Assembly: GCA_039636865.1 (NCBI GenBank) | Contig: CP144172.1 | Location: 1,054,001-1,118,000, forward strand | Reading direction: 5' to 3' | DNA length: 64,000 nucleotides | DNA from: Dermatophilaceae bacterium Sec6.4 | GTDB lineage: Bacteria; Actinomycetota; Actinomycetes; Actinomycetales; Dermatophilaceae | Shown here: positions 26,280 through 34,270 of the stretch, piece by piece | Layout: the number at the start of each line of letters is the position of its first letter | Numbering within the stretch: the stretch's first letter is position 1 | The notes under the pieces: model-generated | The model's input: only the letters and a program-made list of their open reading frames with translations | Told to the model about the DNA's origin: nothing | The model's database searches: none | Position numbers and translations under genes: made by a program

Positions 26280-27649
26280 CCGACACCCTGACGAATCTGG
26301 TCAATCAAGGCATCGGCAAGAAGATCGCGGTCCAGCTCGGGCTGCCACGTCCGACGATCCTGCGCCGATACGAGCCGGGCCAGCCGCTGGTCGAGGGCAG
26401 CATCGCGGTGGGCGGTATCCCGGTCGACGGCGCGGCACCGAACATCGCTGCTTTGCAGAGCATCCTGACCGAAGCGAAGGCTGTCCACGTCCGGGCGACA
26501 GCCGACACGACCTACGACGGAAAGCTCGCCGGGGTCGTCTTCGACGCCTCTGATGCACGCACATTGGACCAGTTGGAGCAGTTACGCGCCGTACTCGGTC
26601 CGGCGTTGAAGGCGCTGGGCAAGAACGGCCGGTTGGTGATGCTCGGTACCCCGCCGGCCGAGTTGAATGACAGCGAAGCGGCTGCCACCCAGCAGGCGTT
26701 GGACGGCATCACCCGCTCGCTCGGTAAAGAGATGCGCGCCGGAGGCACCGCAAATCTGCTGTGGGTGGCGCAGGATGCGCATGGGGACCAGGCCGTGCTC
26801 GACGCGCCGGTGCGGTTCCTGCTGTCCAGCCGCTCGGCCTACGTGTCCGGTCAACCGATCCGGGTGCTCGCAGCACCAGCGGGAGCGTCGGTCGATCCGC
26901 ATGCGCCACTCACCGGTCAGGTGGCGGTCATCACGGGTGCTGCTCGCGGTATCGGCGCTCAGATCGCCCGTGTCTTTGCCCGGGCAGGTGCCGACGTGAT
27001 CGCTGTGGACGTTCCCGCCGCGGGCGACGCACTCGCCACGATCGCCAACGAGATCGGTGGCACGGCACTGCAGCTGGACGTCACGGCGGTCGACGCCGGT
27101 CAGCGCATCGCAGCAGCCGTCAGTCGCCGCGGTGGCACGCTCGACGTGATGGTCCACAACGCCGGAATTACCCGGGACAAGCTTTTCGTCAACACCGACG
27201 CCGCCCGCTGGGGCAGCGTGCTGGACGTTAATCTCCGCAGCCAGTTCCGGATGAACAAAGTGTTGCTGGACCCGGCGACAGAGGGTGGTCTGCGCGATGG
27301 CGGCCGCATCGTCAGTGTCGCGTCCATCAGTGGCATCGGCGGGAACCGTGGTCAGTCCAACTATGCAGCCTCCAAGGCCGGTGTGATCGGGATGGTGCGG
27401 CAGCTGTCGCAGGAGCTTGCGCCCCGGAACATCACCGTCAATGCGGTGGCGCCGGGCTTCATCGAGACCGAGATGACGGCCAGGATCCCTGTGGCGACCC
27501 GTGAGGTCGGGCGCCGGTTGAATTCGTTGCTGCAGGGTGGTCAGCCGGTCGACGTGGCCGAGGCAATTGCGTTCTTCGCCGAACCCGGCGCCTGTGGCGT
27601 GACCGGGCAGGTGCTGCGGGTGTGCGGCCAGAGTCAGTTGGGGGCCTGA
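26276..27649 (+). CDS. High-molecular-weight FabG (FabG4-like 3-oxoacyl reductase)
   Basis: The protein has 457 residues, about twice a normal FabG. The N-terminal half (1-210) is a degenerate flavodoxin-like/Rossmann domain; the C-terminal half is a complete SDR with ITGAARGIGAQIARVFARAG, HNAG, the catalytic Ser in VASISGIGG and YAASK. This two-domain form is known as HMwFabG (Mycobacterium FabG4), an NADH-dependent 3-oxoacyl-CoA reductase. It is coupled to the thiolase by a 4-bp overlap and followed after 2 nt by the dehydratase. Confidence 0.92.
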   Translation: MTDTLTNLVNQGIGKKIAVQLGLPRPTILRRYEPGQPLVEGSIAVGGIPVDGAAPNIAALQSILTEAKAVHVRATADTTYDGKLAGVVFDASDARTLDQLEQLRAVLGPALKALGKNGRLVMLGTPPAELNDSEAAATQQALDGITRSLGKEMRAGGTANLLWVAQDAHGDQAVLDAPVRFLLSSRSAYVSGQPIRVLAAPAGASVDPHAPLTGQVAVITGAARGIGAQIARVFARAGADVIAVDVPAAGDALATIANEIGGTALQLDVTAVDAGQRIAAAVSRRGGTLDVMVHNAGITRDKLFVNTDAARWGSVLDVNLRSQFRMNKVLLDPATEGGLRDGGRIVSVASISGIGGNRGQSNYAASKAGVIGMVRQLSQELAPRNITVNAVAPGFIETEMTARIPVATREVGRRLNSLLQGGQPVDVAEAIAFFAEPGACGVTGQVLRVCGQSQLGA

Positions 27650-27651
27650 GT

Positions 27652-28524
27652 GTGTCGAGGGTCATCGAGGTGTCGAGAGCGCCGTCGCTCGGGCCGCTCT
27701 TCGTCAAAGCGGTCCTGCGCGCGCCGTTGCGCAAGGGCGGGCAGCTGCCCGATCTGCTCGTACGTCAACGCGACGCGGTCGCGGATCGGGAGCAACTCGC
27801 GGAGTATGCCCACGTATGTGGTTTCGATCTGGGAGACGTACTTCCCGCGGCGTTCATCCACCTGCTGGTCTTCCCGCTGCAGACCCGAATCATGGCGGAT
27901 GCGGCATTTCCCTTCCCGCTGGTGGGCAGCGTGCACCTGAGTAACTCCATCACGTCTCACCGACCGGTATACGCCGATGACATCATGCAGATCGAGGTGC
28001 GGGCCGCGAATCTGCGTCCGCACTTCCGTGGCGCGCAGGCCGACCTCCTGGCCGAGGTGCGCATCCGCGGCGAGCTCGTCTGGCAGGAGCGCAGCATCTA
28101 CCTCTTCCGCGGCGCCGACGCGCCCGGTGCGGTGCCCCAGAAGCCGGCCGAGCCCGCACCGCCGATCGGGCCGGGTGCGATCTGGCGGGTGCCCACAGAC
28201 ATCGGACGGCGGTACGCCGCGGTGTCCGGCGACGTGAATCCGATCCATCTGCATCCGCTTGGTGCGAAGGCGCTCGGATTCCCGACAACCATCGCGCACG
28301 GCATGTGGAGCGTTTCCAAGGTGTTGGGCGCGTTGGCGAACAGGGTTCCGACGGCTTTCATCTACGACGTTGAGTTCAAGAAGCCGATCCTGCTGCCTGC
28401 AACGATCAGATTCGTTGCGGAAGAGCACGACTCGGTGTGGGATCTGGCCCTGATCAACGCCAGGGAGGGTGGCGTGCATCTGGTCGGATCGATCCGGCCC
28501 GCGGTTCCTGCCGCGATTTCATGA
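27652..28524 (+). CDS. MaoC-family (R)-specific enoyl-CoA hydratase, HtdX-like
   Basis: The protein has 290 residues from GTG 27652. It has two hot-dog halves; the C-terminal one carries the hydratase-2 motif with YAAVSGDVNPIHLHP (catalytic Asp and His) followed by IAHGMWS. With the thiolase and FabG4-like reductase it completes a three-enzyme set for interconverting enoyl-, hydroxy-, keto- and shortened acyl-CoA. The acyl-CoA oxidase is the fourth step and is encoded divergently. Confidence 0.9.
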   Translation: MSRVIEVSRAPSLGPLFVKAVLRAPLRKGGQLPDLLVRQRDAVADREQLAEYAHVCGFDLGDVLPAAFIHLLVFPLQTRIMADAAFPFPLVGSVHLSNSITSHRPVYADDIMQIEVRAANLRPHFRGAQADLLAEVRIRGELVWQERSIYLFRGADAPGAVPQKPAEPAPPIGPGAIWRVPTDIGRRYAAVSGDVNPIHLHPLGAKALGFPTTIAHGMWSVSKVLGALANRVPTAFIYDVEFKKPILLPATIRFVAEEHDSVWDLALINAREGGVHLVGSIRPAVPAAIS

Positions 28525-28586
28525 TCGGCGAGGCTCTGAGGTAGCCTCTTCGCTGCGCTCCCGGGACGTCAGACCCATGCGCGCAG

Positions 28587-28659
28587 GCCCCCATAGCTCA
28601 GTCGGTAGAGCGTCTCCATGGTAAGGAGAAGGTCAACGGTTCGATTCCGTTTGGGGGCC
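28587..28659 (+). tRNA. tRNA-Thr (GGT)
   Basis: The acceptor GCCCCCA (28587-28593) pairs with TGGGGGC (28652-28658). The anticodon loop ATGGTAA gives anticodon GGT. The T-arm acgg-ttcgatt-ccgt is canonical. The discriminator position reads C (28659), and no CCA is encoded. Confidence 0.93.
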
Positions 28660-28708
28660 CGGTACGGCGTACGTCGGGAAGAAATATCCCGGCACCGCTG
28701 TTCTCCCT

Positions 28709-28782
28709 GGCGGGGTAGCTCAGCTGGTTAGAGCGCACGACTCATAATCGTGAGGTCGCGGGATCGAGCCCCGCTCCCGCTA
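28709..28782 (+). tRNA. tRNA-Met (CAT), elongator type
   Basis: The acceptor GGCGGGG (28709-28715) pairs with TCCCGCT (28775-28781), with G-T pairs at both ends. The anticodon loop CTCATAA gives CAT. The D-arm GCTC-agctggtta-GAGC and the 5-bp T-stem gcggg/cccgc are present. The first base pair is paired (G1-U72), which argues against an initiator tRNA. CCA is not encoded. Confidence 0.92.
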
Positions 28783-28821
28783 CGACAAATGTCCAAGCAC
28801 CACCCGAGAGCAGGTAGCCCA

Positions 28822-28992
28822 GTGGCTAGCAAGAGCGGCGACATTCGCCCGAAGATCACGTTGGCATGCACCGACTGCAAAGAGCGCAACTACATCACGA
28901 AGAAGAACAAGCGCAACAACCCTGACCGGTTGGAAATGGCGAAGTTCTGCCCGCGTTGCAGCAAGCACACATCGCACCGCGAGACCCGCTGA
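28822..28992 (+). CDS. rpmG: 50S ribosomal protein L33
   Basis: The 56-residue protein starts at GTG 28822 with CAGGTAG upstream. It begins [18 protein letters not shown] and carries both zinc-ribbon pairs (CTDC and CPRC), so it is the zinc-binding form of L33. It lies just downstream of tRNA-Thr and tRNA-Met, as in other actinobacteria. Unlike in mycobacteria, the dehydratase pair does not follow directly; a terminator-like hairpin and about 5.2 kb intervene. Confidence 0.95.
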   Translation: MASKSGDIRPKITLACTDCKERNYITKKNKRNNPDRLEMAKFCPRCSKHTSHRETR

Positions 28993-29029
28993 CCTCAGCA
29001 GGGAGCACGCGAGCACGACATTCTTGACG

Positions 29030-29075
29030 ACCGGTCGTCGAGGGCAACCACTGGCTGTCCGCGACGGCCGGTTTT
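29030..29075 (+). terminator. Rho-independent-type terminator after rpmG
   Basis: The arms accggtcgtcg (29030-29040) and cgacggccggt (29062-29072) pair over 11 positions with one wobble, and are followed directly by TTTT. It lies 37 bp past the rpmG stop and probably ends the tRNA-tRNA-rpmG transcript. Confidence 0.65.
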
Positions 29076-29411
29076 CTTGCGTCCCGGCGGCGAGCAGCTG
29101 AACCACGTGGGTCGAGTAACCCGCCGCTGTGCCATTTTCATCAAAGTACAGAACAGTGAGTGCAATGCCTGTGGCGATCGTCAGTAGCGCGGCGGGCCTC
29201 GGTGATCGGGTGCGATGGACCATCACCACAGCGTGTCATCGAACCCGCAACGGCGGTCTGCCTCGAACTATCTGACCGCCTGCTTCACCGCTCCGACTCA
29301 CGACGGTCAGTGCTCCAGGGGATCGCTGACCGGTGAGCTTGTCTCCGACACCCAACCGCCTTCGTTGCCTCGGAATGAAGGCATGCCCTGGTCGTCGGTC
29401 AGACTGGGGCC
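29076..29411. other. Intergenic stretch without a supported gene
   Basis: I see no convincing coding frame or RNA here. A minus-strand frame covering 28780-29229 has a hydrophobic N-terminus but runs antisense through rpmG and lacks family features. Promoter elements for the small gene at 29412 are presumably in the last 100 bp. Confidence 0.4.
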
Positions 29412-29717
29412 GTGACGAATCTGGTCGTGTCGTTTAAGCCGAATTGGGTCAATGGTTGGTGGCTACGCGCGTTCACGGATCCATACGCGGAGGTTGACCG
29501 GGCGGTCACGAAGTGCTCATGGCCGACACCCACCACGATCGTCACGGCGCCCGGTGTACATCACGTTCGCACGTTCGTACGGTATCGACGGCTGATTCCA
29601 GGAGACGGCGGCTCAGGCGAAACCACTGTGGACCTGGCCCCCGGAGAAGACCTCAGCATCACCTCGTCAAACGGGATCGCCAATCAGAGCCCCTTCGTGC
29701 CGCGGGCGTCAGGCTGA
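29412..29717 (+). CDS. Small hypothetical beta-rich protein
   Basis: The 101-residue frame starts at GTG 29412 (TNLVVSFKPNWVNGWWLRAF) and has an amphipathic beta-strand pattern. It contains the segments APGVHHVRTFVRYRR and TTVDLAPGEDLSI, which resemble small beta-sandwich proteins with PEGA-like turns. I do not recognise a family. Regular hydrophobic alternation suggests it is expressed. It has no operon partner. Confidence 0.5.
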   Translation: MTNLVVSFKPNWVNGWWLRAFTDPYAEVDRAVTKCSWPTPTTIVTAPGVHHVRTFVRYRRLIPGDGGSGETTVDLAPGEDLSITSSNGIANQSPFVPRASG

Positions 29718-29963
29718 CCAGCCGTCCTCGACCACGTTGATTTCTGGCCTGGGTGATCTGGTCGAACCGGTACTCGGTGCGGGCGGGCACAACGGCCGTT
29801 CCGACGGCCGCCGATTGGGAAGCTCTGAGCATTGCTCCCAACGACCTTGAGCAGCGATCTGGCGGTTGCCCGTGTCGACCCAGACCACGCAAGCTCTTCC
29901 GGCTGCTCTCCAGTCGTTGTAGGTTGAAACCACGTCCAGGTGTCAGACGGAAGGACCTACAGG

Positions 29964-30515
29964 ATGACTGTCACCGGTTCTGACGATGTTCTGCAACAGC
30001 TACCCCCAGGCACGTACCGGGTCGACCCGACTCGTTCGAATGTTCGTTACACCGGACGACATATGTTCGGACTGGGCGGTGTACAGGCAACCTTCGCCGT
30101 CGCCGCGGGCCTGCTCGAGGTTGCCGAACCGGCCTCCGGCTCGTCGATCCAACTCACGGTTGACCCGGCGACGTTCACATCGGACAAGACGCGGCGAGAC
30201 CTGCACGTCAGGTCCAAGACGCTGCTGGACGTCGAGCAGTACCCGGAAATCTCGTTTCACAGCACCGCCGTGCGCGCGGACGGTGACCAATGGGTGGTGA
30301 TCGGGGATGTCACGGCACACGGCAGCACCCAACCGGTCGAGATCACCGTCGATCGAGTCACCGCCTCCGGGACCGACGTAACCGTCCACGCCGTCGCAAC
30401 GCTGGACAGATACGCCTTCGGCGTGACCGGGGTCAAGGGTATGGCCGGCCGGCAGGTGGCCCTGGAGTTCGATCTCACCGCTGCAAGGACGTCGACGTCT
30501 GCGGAGAGCTCGTAA
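29964..30515 (+). CDS. YceI-family lipid-binding protein
   Basis: The protein has 183 residues from ATG 29964, with GGAAGGAC upstream. YceI proteins form a lipocalin-like barrel that binds polyisoprenoid or amphiphilic ligands. Family features are the opening GTYRVDPTRSNVRYTGRHMF, the DVEQYPEISFHS segment and the VTAHGSTQPVEITV strand. There is no signal peptide, so the protein is probably cytosolic, as is frequent in actinobacteria. It is a stand-alone gene in the accessory stretch. Confidence 0.9.
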   Translation: MTVTGSDDVLQQLPPGTYRVDPTRSNVRYTGRHMFGLGGVQATFAVAAGLLEVAEPASGSSIQLTVDPATFTSDKTRRDLHVRSKTLLDVEQYPEISFHSTAVRADGDQWVVIGDVTAHGSTQPVEITVDRVTASGTDVTVHAVATLDRYAFGVTGVKGMAGRQVALEFDLTAARTSTSAESS

Positions 30516-30770
30516 CCACGCGTCATCCATGCCACTCTCAACGTCCCCGATCGGCGACCCCGTCCCGGTCTACGGGTGCTGAGGATCGCCCGAGCACGTA
30601 TACGAGTCGATTCGCAGTCGATCTGTGCCCGGTGGATGACCTGCCATGAACGTATTCTGGGGAATCCTTCGGTGGTGGCCCACGCTGCTGTCTCGCGCAG
30701 CGAACTCCATCTCAGCGACGGCACGGCGTGGCGGGAAACGGGCGTGGCCGCAGGACCTGTTGACTACCAG
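30516..30770. other. Non-coding spacer upstream of an operator-like palindrome
   Basis: I could not support any gene here. The region has no hairpin with a U-tract and no recognisable coding frame. Its composition is somewhat more AT-rich toward 30770, where a palindrome begins. Confidence 0.4.
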
Positions 30771-30786
30771 TTGAGCGTTTGCTCAA
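30771..30786. promoter_or_regulatory. Orphan operator-like palindrome TTGAGC-N4-GCTCAA
   Basis: A perfect 6-4-6 inverted repeat (TTGAGC gttt GCTCAA) lies 54 bp before the membrane-protein start at 30840. It has the TetR-operator layout and shares TNAGCGNTTGCTNA with the site at 16098-16113. No regulator gene is adjacent. Confidence 0.5.
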
Positions 30787-30839
30787 AAGTGTGCGAGATG
30801 GGTGTCAAGCAGTTGCTCCGCACAAATTTGGAGTCTGAC

Positions 30840-31151
30840 ATGGACGCGATCCGCCCGGCCCCGCCACAGCCCAGCCCGCGGCAACGCTCGGCGCGGGTAC
30901 CCGCATTGTCTGTTTCCGTAGGAGTGGGGGCCTTATTAGTTGGACTGGTGGCTTCGGCTGCGGGACTGCAAGAGCTCACGGCCTTCCGCCACCTGAAACC
31001 TGGCTGGATCCGATACCAACCACCTTGGACTGTTCCGGTATTTGTTGGGGGCCTGGTGCTGACCCTCGTCGGCCTCGGAACACTCGCCGTTACCGCATCA
31101 TGTCCCGACGAGAACGCTGATCTGGTCATTGCGCGACCGGCGCAGGGCTGA
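30840..31151 (+). CDS. Small two-helix membrane protein, unknown
   Basis: From ATG 30840 (GGAG 6 nt upstream) the protein has 103 residues: a Pro/Arg-rich cytoplasmic N-terminus, a first hydrophobic segment (about 24-45), a short loop with PGWIRYQPPW, and a second segment (about 63-85), then a polar tail. The frame is open upstream but without family features, so the RBS-supported start is preferred. I do not recognise a family. Confidence 0.6.
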   Translation: MDAIRPAPPQPSPRQRSARVPALSVSVGVGALLVGLVASAAGLQELTAFRHLKPGWIRYQPPWTVPVFVGGLVLTLVGLGTLAVTASCPDENADLVIARPAQG

Positions 31152-31344
31152 CGCCACAACGTCCCGGTATCACCCCCGCTTCACTCCCGGCGGGATGCCC
31201 AGCGCTCGACATCCGTCAGCCCATTGCTGACCGATCTCGTCCCGGTCCTCGATCGTGAAGTGAGCTGCTGGTTTGGAAACTCACAGCTCGAGCCGCATGC
31301 GCGTCCGAGGCATCTGGACGGCTGTCTCATCGATACTGTGCCCT

Positions 31345-31588
31345 ATGTCCACGGCAGAACCAGGCGAGATGATCCCGTTCAGGCCGTACGCACACGACGA
31401 AGTCGTCGACCCTCCTCTTACCGCGCCGCTGCGGTGGTTGGAAGGTCGGTGTGCTGCGCTATCGAGCAGGACGTATCGGCGGACTGATCCGAGTGGTTCA
31501 CCGGGAGCCGCTAGCTGCAGCGACGGACCCCACAGCCCGGATCGCCGAATTAGTTGCCGATGTCGAAACTGGCCACTTCGACTCCTGA
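31345..31588 (+). pseudogene. Possible frameshifted small gene
   Basis: The frame from ATG 31345 encodes an ordinary-looking start (MSTAEPGEMIPFRPYAHDEV ...) up to about 31446. In the next frame, from about 31451 to the TGA at 31586-31588, the sequence encodes a protein-like tail containing LRYRAGRIGGLIRVVHREPL. Joined by one base change near 31445-31452 they would give a protein of about 80 residues. This could be chance. No family is recognised. Confidence 0.3.
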
Positions 31589-31636
31589 CGATCGCGTAGT
31601 GGCCCCGAGCTGCGAGTACGACAACATGTTGGTCGC

Positions 31637-32890
31637 TCACGGAGCGCGCGGGACCGGGAGGTTGTCCACCAAGGCGCCCAGGGCCCGCATCGTGGCACCG
31701 CCGGAGTTCTGACGCGCATCGGGCTCCAGTGAGGTCTGGATCCGCTGGTAGGTGACGGCCTGAAATGCGAAGTCCGCCACATCTGCGAGTTGTAGAGCCC
31801 GGCGCAGGACGGACTCCGGGTAACCCACGCGCCACGGCTTCAGGTAGGCCTGCACCCAGGGTGCATCCCAGTCCAGTTCGGACCGCGCAGGGCGGACTGT
31901 GCGGGGTTGGCGCGCGCACAGGTGCGCCAGGTCGAGCATCGGGTGCCCGAGGCAGGCATCCGACCAGTCGAACACCACCGCTCCGTCGACGCTGACCACC
32001 ACGTTGGCGGGGTACAGATCGCCGTGCACCAGTACGTCGGGCAGCCCGCACGCCGCCAGCCCATCGAGCAGACCGAGAGCCCGGTCCAGGCCGTCTTTCA
32101 GCTCCCGGTGGCGCCTGCCTTCCAGCTGTTCGGCGGGGATACCGGTGCTCAGCATGTCGCTGAGCTCGAGCCCGGTACCGGTCAGTCCGCGCTCTGGTGC
32201 ACCGGTGGCGCGCAGCTCGTCGTTCCTCCCCGCGACGGCCACCTGCAGGCGCGCCATGGCAGTACACGTCGCCATTCGCTTCTGCTCTGGCGTCAGCGCC
32301 GGTTGTGCGGGAGGCAGGGCCTGCATGAGCAGGCAGGACCGCGCCTCATCGAGCGCCAGTACGCCAGGCACCAGGCCCGGAGCGAGATCGGCGAGCCACG
32401 CGGCGATGGCCGGCTCATGGGCGAACAGAGCGGATGAGGCCTTGAGGTAGCGGACGCCCTCGCTGGTGGGGATCTGCTCCACGTGTGAAAGACCCCACGA
32501 CTTCACGACCGTCGACTCTCCCGTGCGGTGCGCTCCACGCTGCGCGAGGACCTCCTCGAGCCATGCTGCGGTCTGCTGCGACCACCCCTGGCGACACCAC
32601 GGGGCGCGTGCGCCCGGGATGGGCCCACCGTGCTCCTGCTGGAGCGCAGTCGACACCACCCGCGTCAGCTCTTCAGGAATCGTGGACGAAGGGCCCGACA
32701 CCCGGCCGCGCACCCGATGCACCACGTGACCGGGCGCTCGCAGCGGCGGACCAGCCGGGTCGGCGTTGCGCCCGGGGCCGAGGACTGCGACGAGCTCGGC
32801 GAAACAGGTGGGGTCCATCACCGGGCCCGGCAGGGCGATGCATTCGTGAGCACCGGCCGGGTCGATCACGAGCAGATGGTGGATCTCCAC
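31637..32890 (-). CDS. Aminoglycoside-phosphotransferase-fold kinase (APH family)
   Basis: The protein has 417 residues. The catalytic Brenner motif is LVHGDLYPANVVV and the metal motif is VFDWSDACLGHPMLDLAHL. The N-terminal 180 residues are less conserved and contain the segment VVKSWGLSHVEQIPTSEGVRYLKAS, probably a divergent N-lobe. Members of this fold phosphorylate antibiotics, sugars or other small alcohols, or act as generic kinases; nothing here shows real aminoglycoside resistance. It has no partner genes. Confidence 0.85.
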   Translation of the reverse strand: MEIHHLLVIDPAGAHECIALPGPVMDPTCFAELVAVLGPGRNADPAGPPLRAPGHVVHRVRGRVSGPSSTIPEELTRVVSTALQQEHGGPIPGARAPWCRQGWSQQTAAWLEEVLAQRGAHRTGESTVVKSWGLSHVEQIPTSEGVRYLKASSALFAHEPAIAAWLADLAPGLVPGVLALDEARSCLLMQALPPAQPALTPEQKRMATCTAMARLQVAVAGRNDELRATGAPERGLTGTGLELSDMLSTGIPAEQLEGRRHRELKDGLDRALGLLDGLAACGLPDVLVHGDLYPANVVVSVDGAVVFDWSDACLGHPMLDLAHLCARQPRTVRPARSELDWDAPWVQAYLKPWRVGYPESVLRRALQLADVADFAFQAVTYQRIQTSLEPDARQNSGGATMRALGALVDNLPVPRAP

Positions 32891-33287
32891 GTGCGCACCG
32901 TGTCACACCATCCGGCTGCACTTCACGACCAGTCTGGGACCCCTGCCGTCACCGCGTCGCCGAAACCCCTCGGGCGTTACTGCCATGACCATCTGTGGTC
33001 CAGGGCAGCTGACGGCGAGTTCGCGTCCATCAGGCACCTCGGGCGCTGGATCCGGGCCGTCCCATCCACCGGGGCGGTGGCTGCGAATACCCCGTGAGAC
33101 GCAGAACACCGGGCAGAATCCCGGATGCATGACATCAGTGCATCGCCACTGCACGTCACAGCGAAGATCCGATGACGCGATTGCCATCTCGGCATCGATC
33201 GGGCTTAGTGGAAGGGTGCCCGATGTCCACCAGGAAAACCCTCGCGCTGATCGCGACCAGGGCAGTGCCGTGTGGGCATCCGGTTGA
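32891..33287. other. Spacer without a supported gene
   Basis: Open frames on both strands here have shadow-like composition (Arg/Pro/Ser-rich) and no RBS with family features. The last 60 bp includes an ATG at 33223 opening a short frame MSTRKTLALIATRAVP that might be the broken N-terminus of the sortase partner described next. Confidence 0.35.
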
Positions 33288-33455
33288 CCACTGTGCGGAG
33301 GACAGCCCCTACGACGATGCGCCCAGGACACATCTGGACCGAACCCGCCGGAGGCGGCTACTGACCCGGCAGTCGGCGCGGTGGCCGTCGGTACCGCGGC
33401 AGCCGCCGTCGGCGCCGTAATCCTGCTGCATCGCCGTCAGCACACCGACAACTGA
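33288..33455 (+). pseudogene. Truncated C-terminal fragment of a cell-wall/sortase-partner-like protein
   Basis: This frame is open from just after TGA 33285-33287 to TGA 33453-33455 and has no good start codon. It encodes a Pro-rich stretch (SGPNPPEAATDP), one hydrophobic helix AVGAVAVGTAAAAVGAVILL and a positively charged end HRRQHTDN. That is the layout of a C-terminal sorting or membrane-anchor signal, 21 bp before a sortase gene. I infer it is the remnant of a surface protein or sortase partner that lost its N-terminal part. Confidence 0.4.
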
Positions 33456-33476
33456 TCCACGGGTAGGAACTTCCCC

Positions 33477-34166
33477 ATGAATGAGCAGAGACGTCTACGT
33501 AGTCGCAGTATCGGTATCGGGCTTTTGTGCGCATGCCTGGTTCTGGCCGGAGCTGTCGCGATCGTGTGGGGCCTGCACCGGCCCCCGCACAACGGGCCCA
33601 TTGCCTTGCCCACCTCGACGGCCACCACTGCTTCGACGGTGCCCGAAACGAGCAACGGCGGCACGCCGAACTCAACACCGGCTCCCACCAGCGCCACGAC
33701 GACACCGGCAGTGGCCCCGTCGCTACCGACGAAGGTCGACATCCCCAGCATCACCGAGGGGTCACCCCTGCTGCGGTTGGGCACCACGACTGCCGGGGAG
33801 ATCGCCGTACCGACCGACAAACTGGCTGATGATGCCGGGTGGTACACCGGGTCGCCGATGCCCGGCGCGGATGGGCCAGCCGTGATCGTGGGGCACTCCA
33901 CCAGCTCCCGCGGTGCAGCGGTGTTCTACAAGTTGGCGCAAGTCAAGGTCGGTGCTGAGGTGCGCGTCACGACCAAGAACGGGAAGGTGCTGGTGTTCAC
34001 CGTGTACAAGGTGGCCAGCTACCCCAAGACCAACTTCCCGACCAACACCGTTTACGCGAACACGACCGGCCCCGAACTACGTGTGGTCACCTGTGGGGGC
34101 ACCTTCGATACCCAGACAGGTCATCTCCGTAACAACACCGTCGTCTACGCCAAACTGACCGCCTGA
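33477..34166 (+). CDS. Class F sortase
   Basis: The protein has 229 residues from ATG 33477 with TAGGAAC upstream. A signal-anchor helix (about 11-31) is followed by a Thr/Pro/Ser-rich linker (45-82) and the sortase beta-barrel. The catalytic triad is visible as H140 (VGHSTS), C206 (VVTCGG) and R218 (GHLRNN). Class F sortases are membrane-anchored transpeptidases of actinobacteria. No intact LPXTG-type substrate is adjacent; only a truncated C-terminal anchor lies upstream. Confidence 0.9.
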   Translation: MNEQRRLRSRSIGIGLLCACLVLAGAVAIVWGLHRPPHNGPIALPTSTATTASTVPETSNGGTPNSTPAPTSATTTPAVAPSLPTKVDIPSITEGSPLLRLGTTTAGEIAVPTDKLADDAGWYTGSPMPGADGPAVIVGHSTSSRGAAVFYKLAQVKVGAEVRVTTKNGKVLVFTVYKVASYPKTNFPTNTVYANTTGPELRVVTCGGTFDTQTGHLRNNTVVYAKLTA

Positions 34167-34270
34167 CGTCCTGATCCAGGCCGCCATCAGGGGCTGCCGC
34201 TGCAGCGCAGGCGATGCTGACATCGGCAGGAGGACGTGCGCCGGCACCGGTTCGATTACGCTCGCGTCTC

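Noticed and set aside
29026..29039. 14-bp perfect palindrome GACGACC/GGTCGTC as an operator
   Set aside because: It overlaps the left arm of the rpmG terminator and is better explained as part of it.
28780..29229. A minus-strand frame with a hydrophobic N-terminus over rpmG
   Set aside because: It runs antisense through the whole rpmG gene and no homology is recognisable.
31281..32267. A 328-codon frame overlapping the APH-fold kinase
   Set aside because: Arg/Ala/Pro-rich shadow composition; the kinase frame carries the motifs.
32903..33331. A 142-codon minus-strand frame upstream of the sortase
   Set aside because: No RBS or family motif; composition is that of a shadow.
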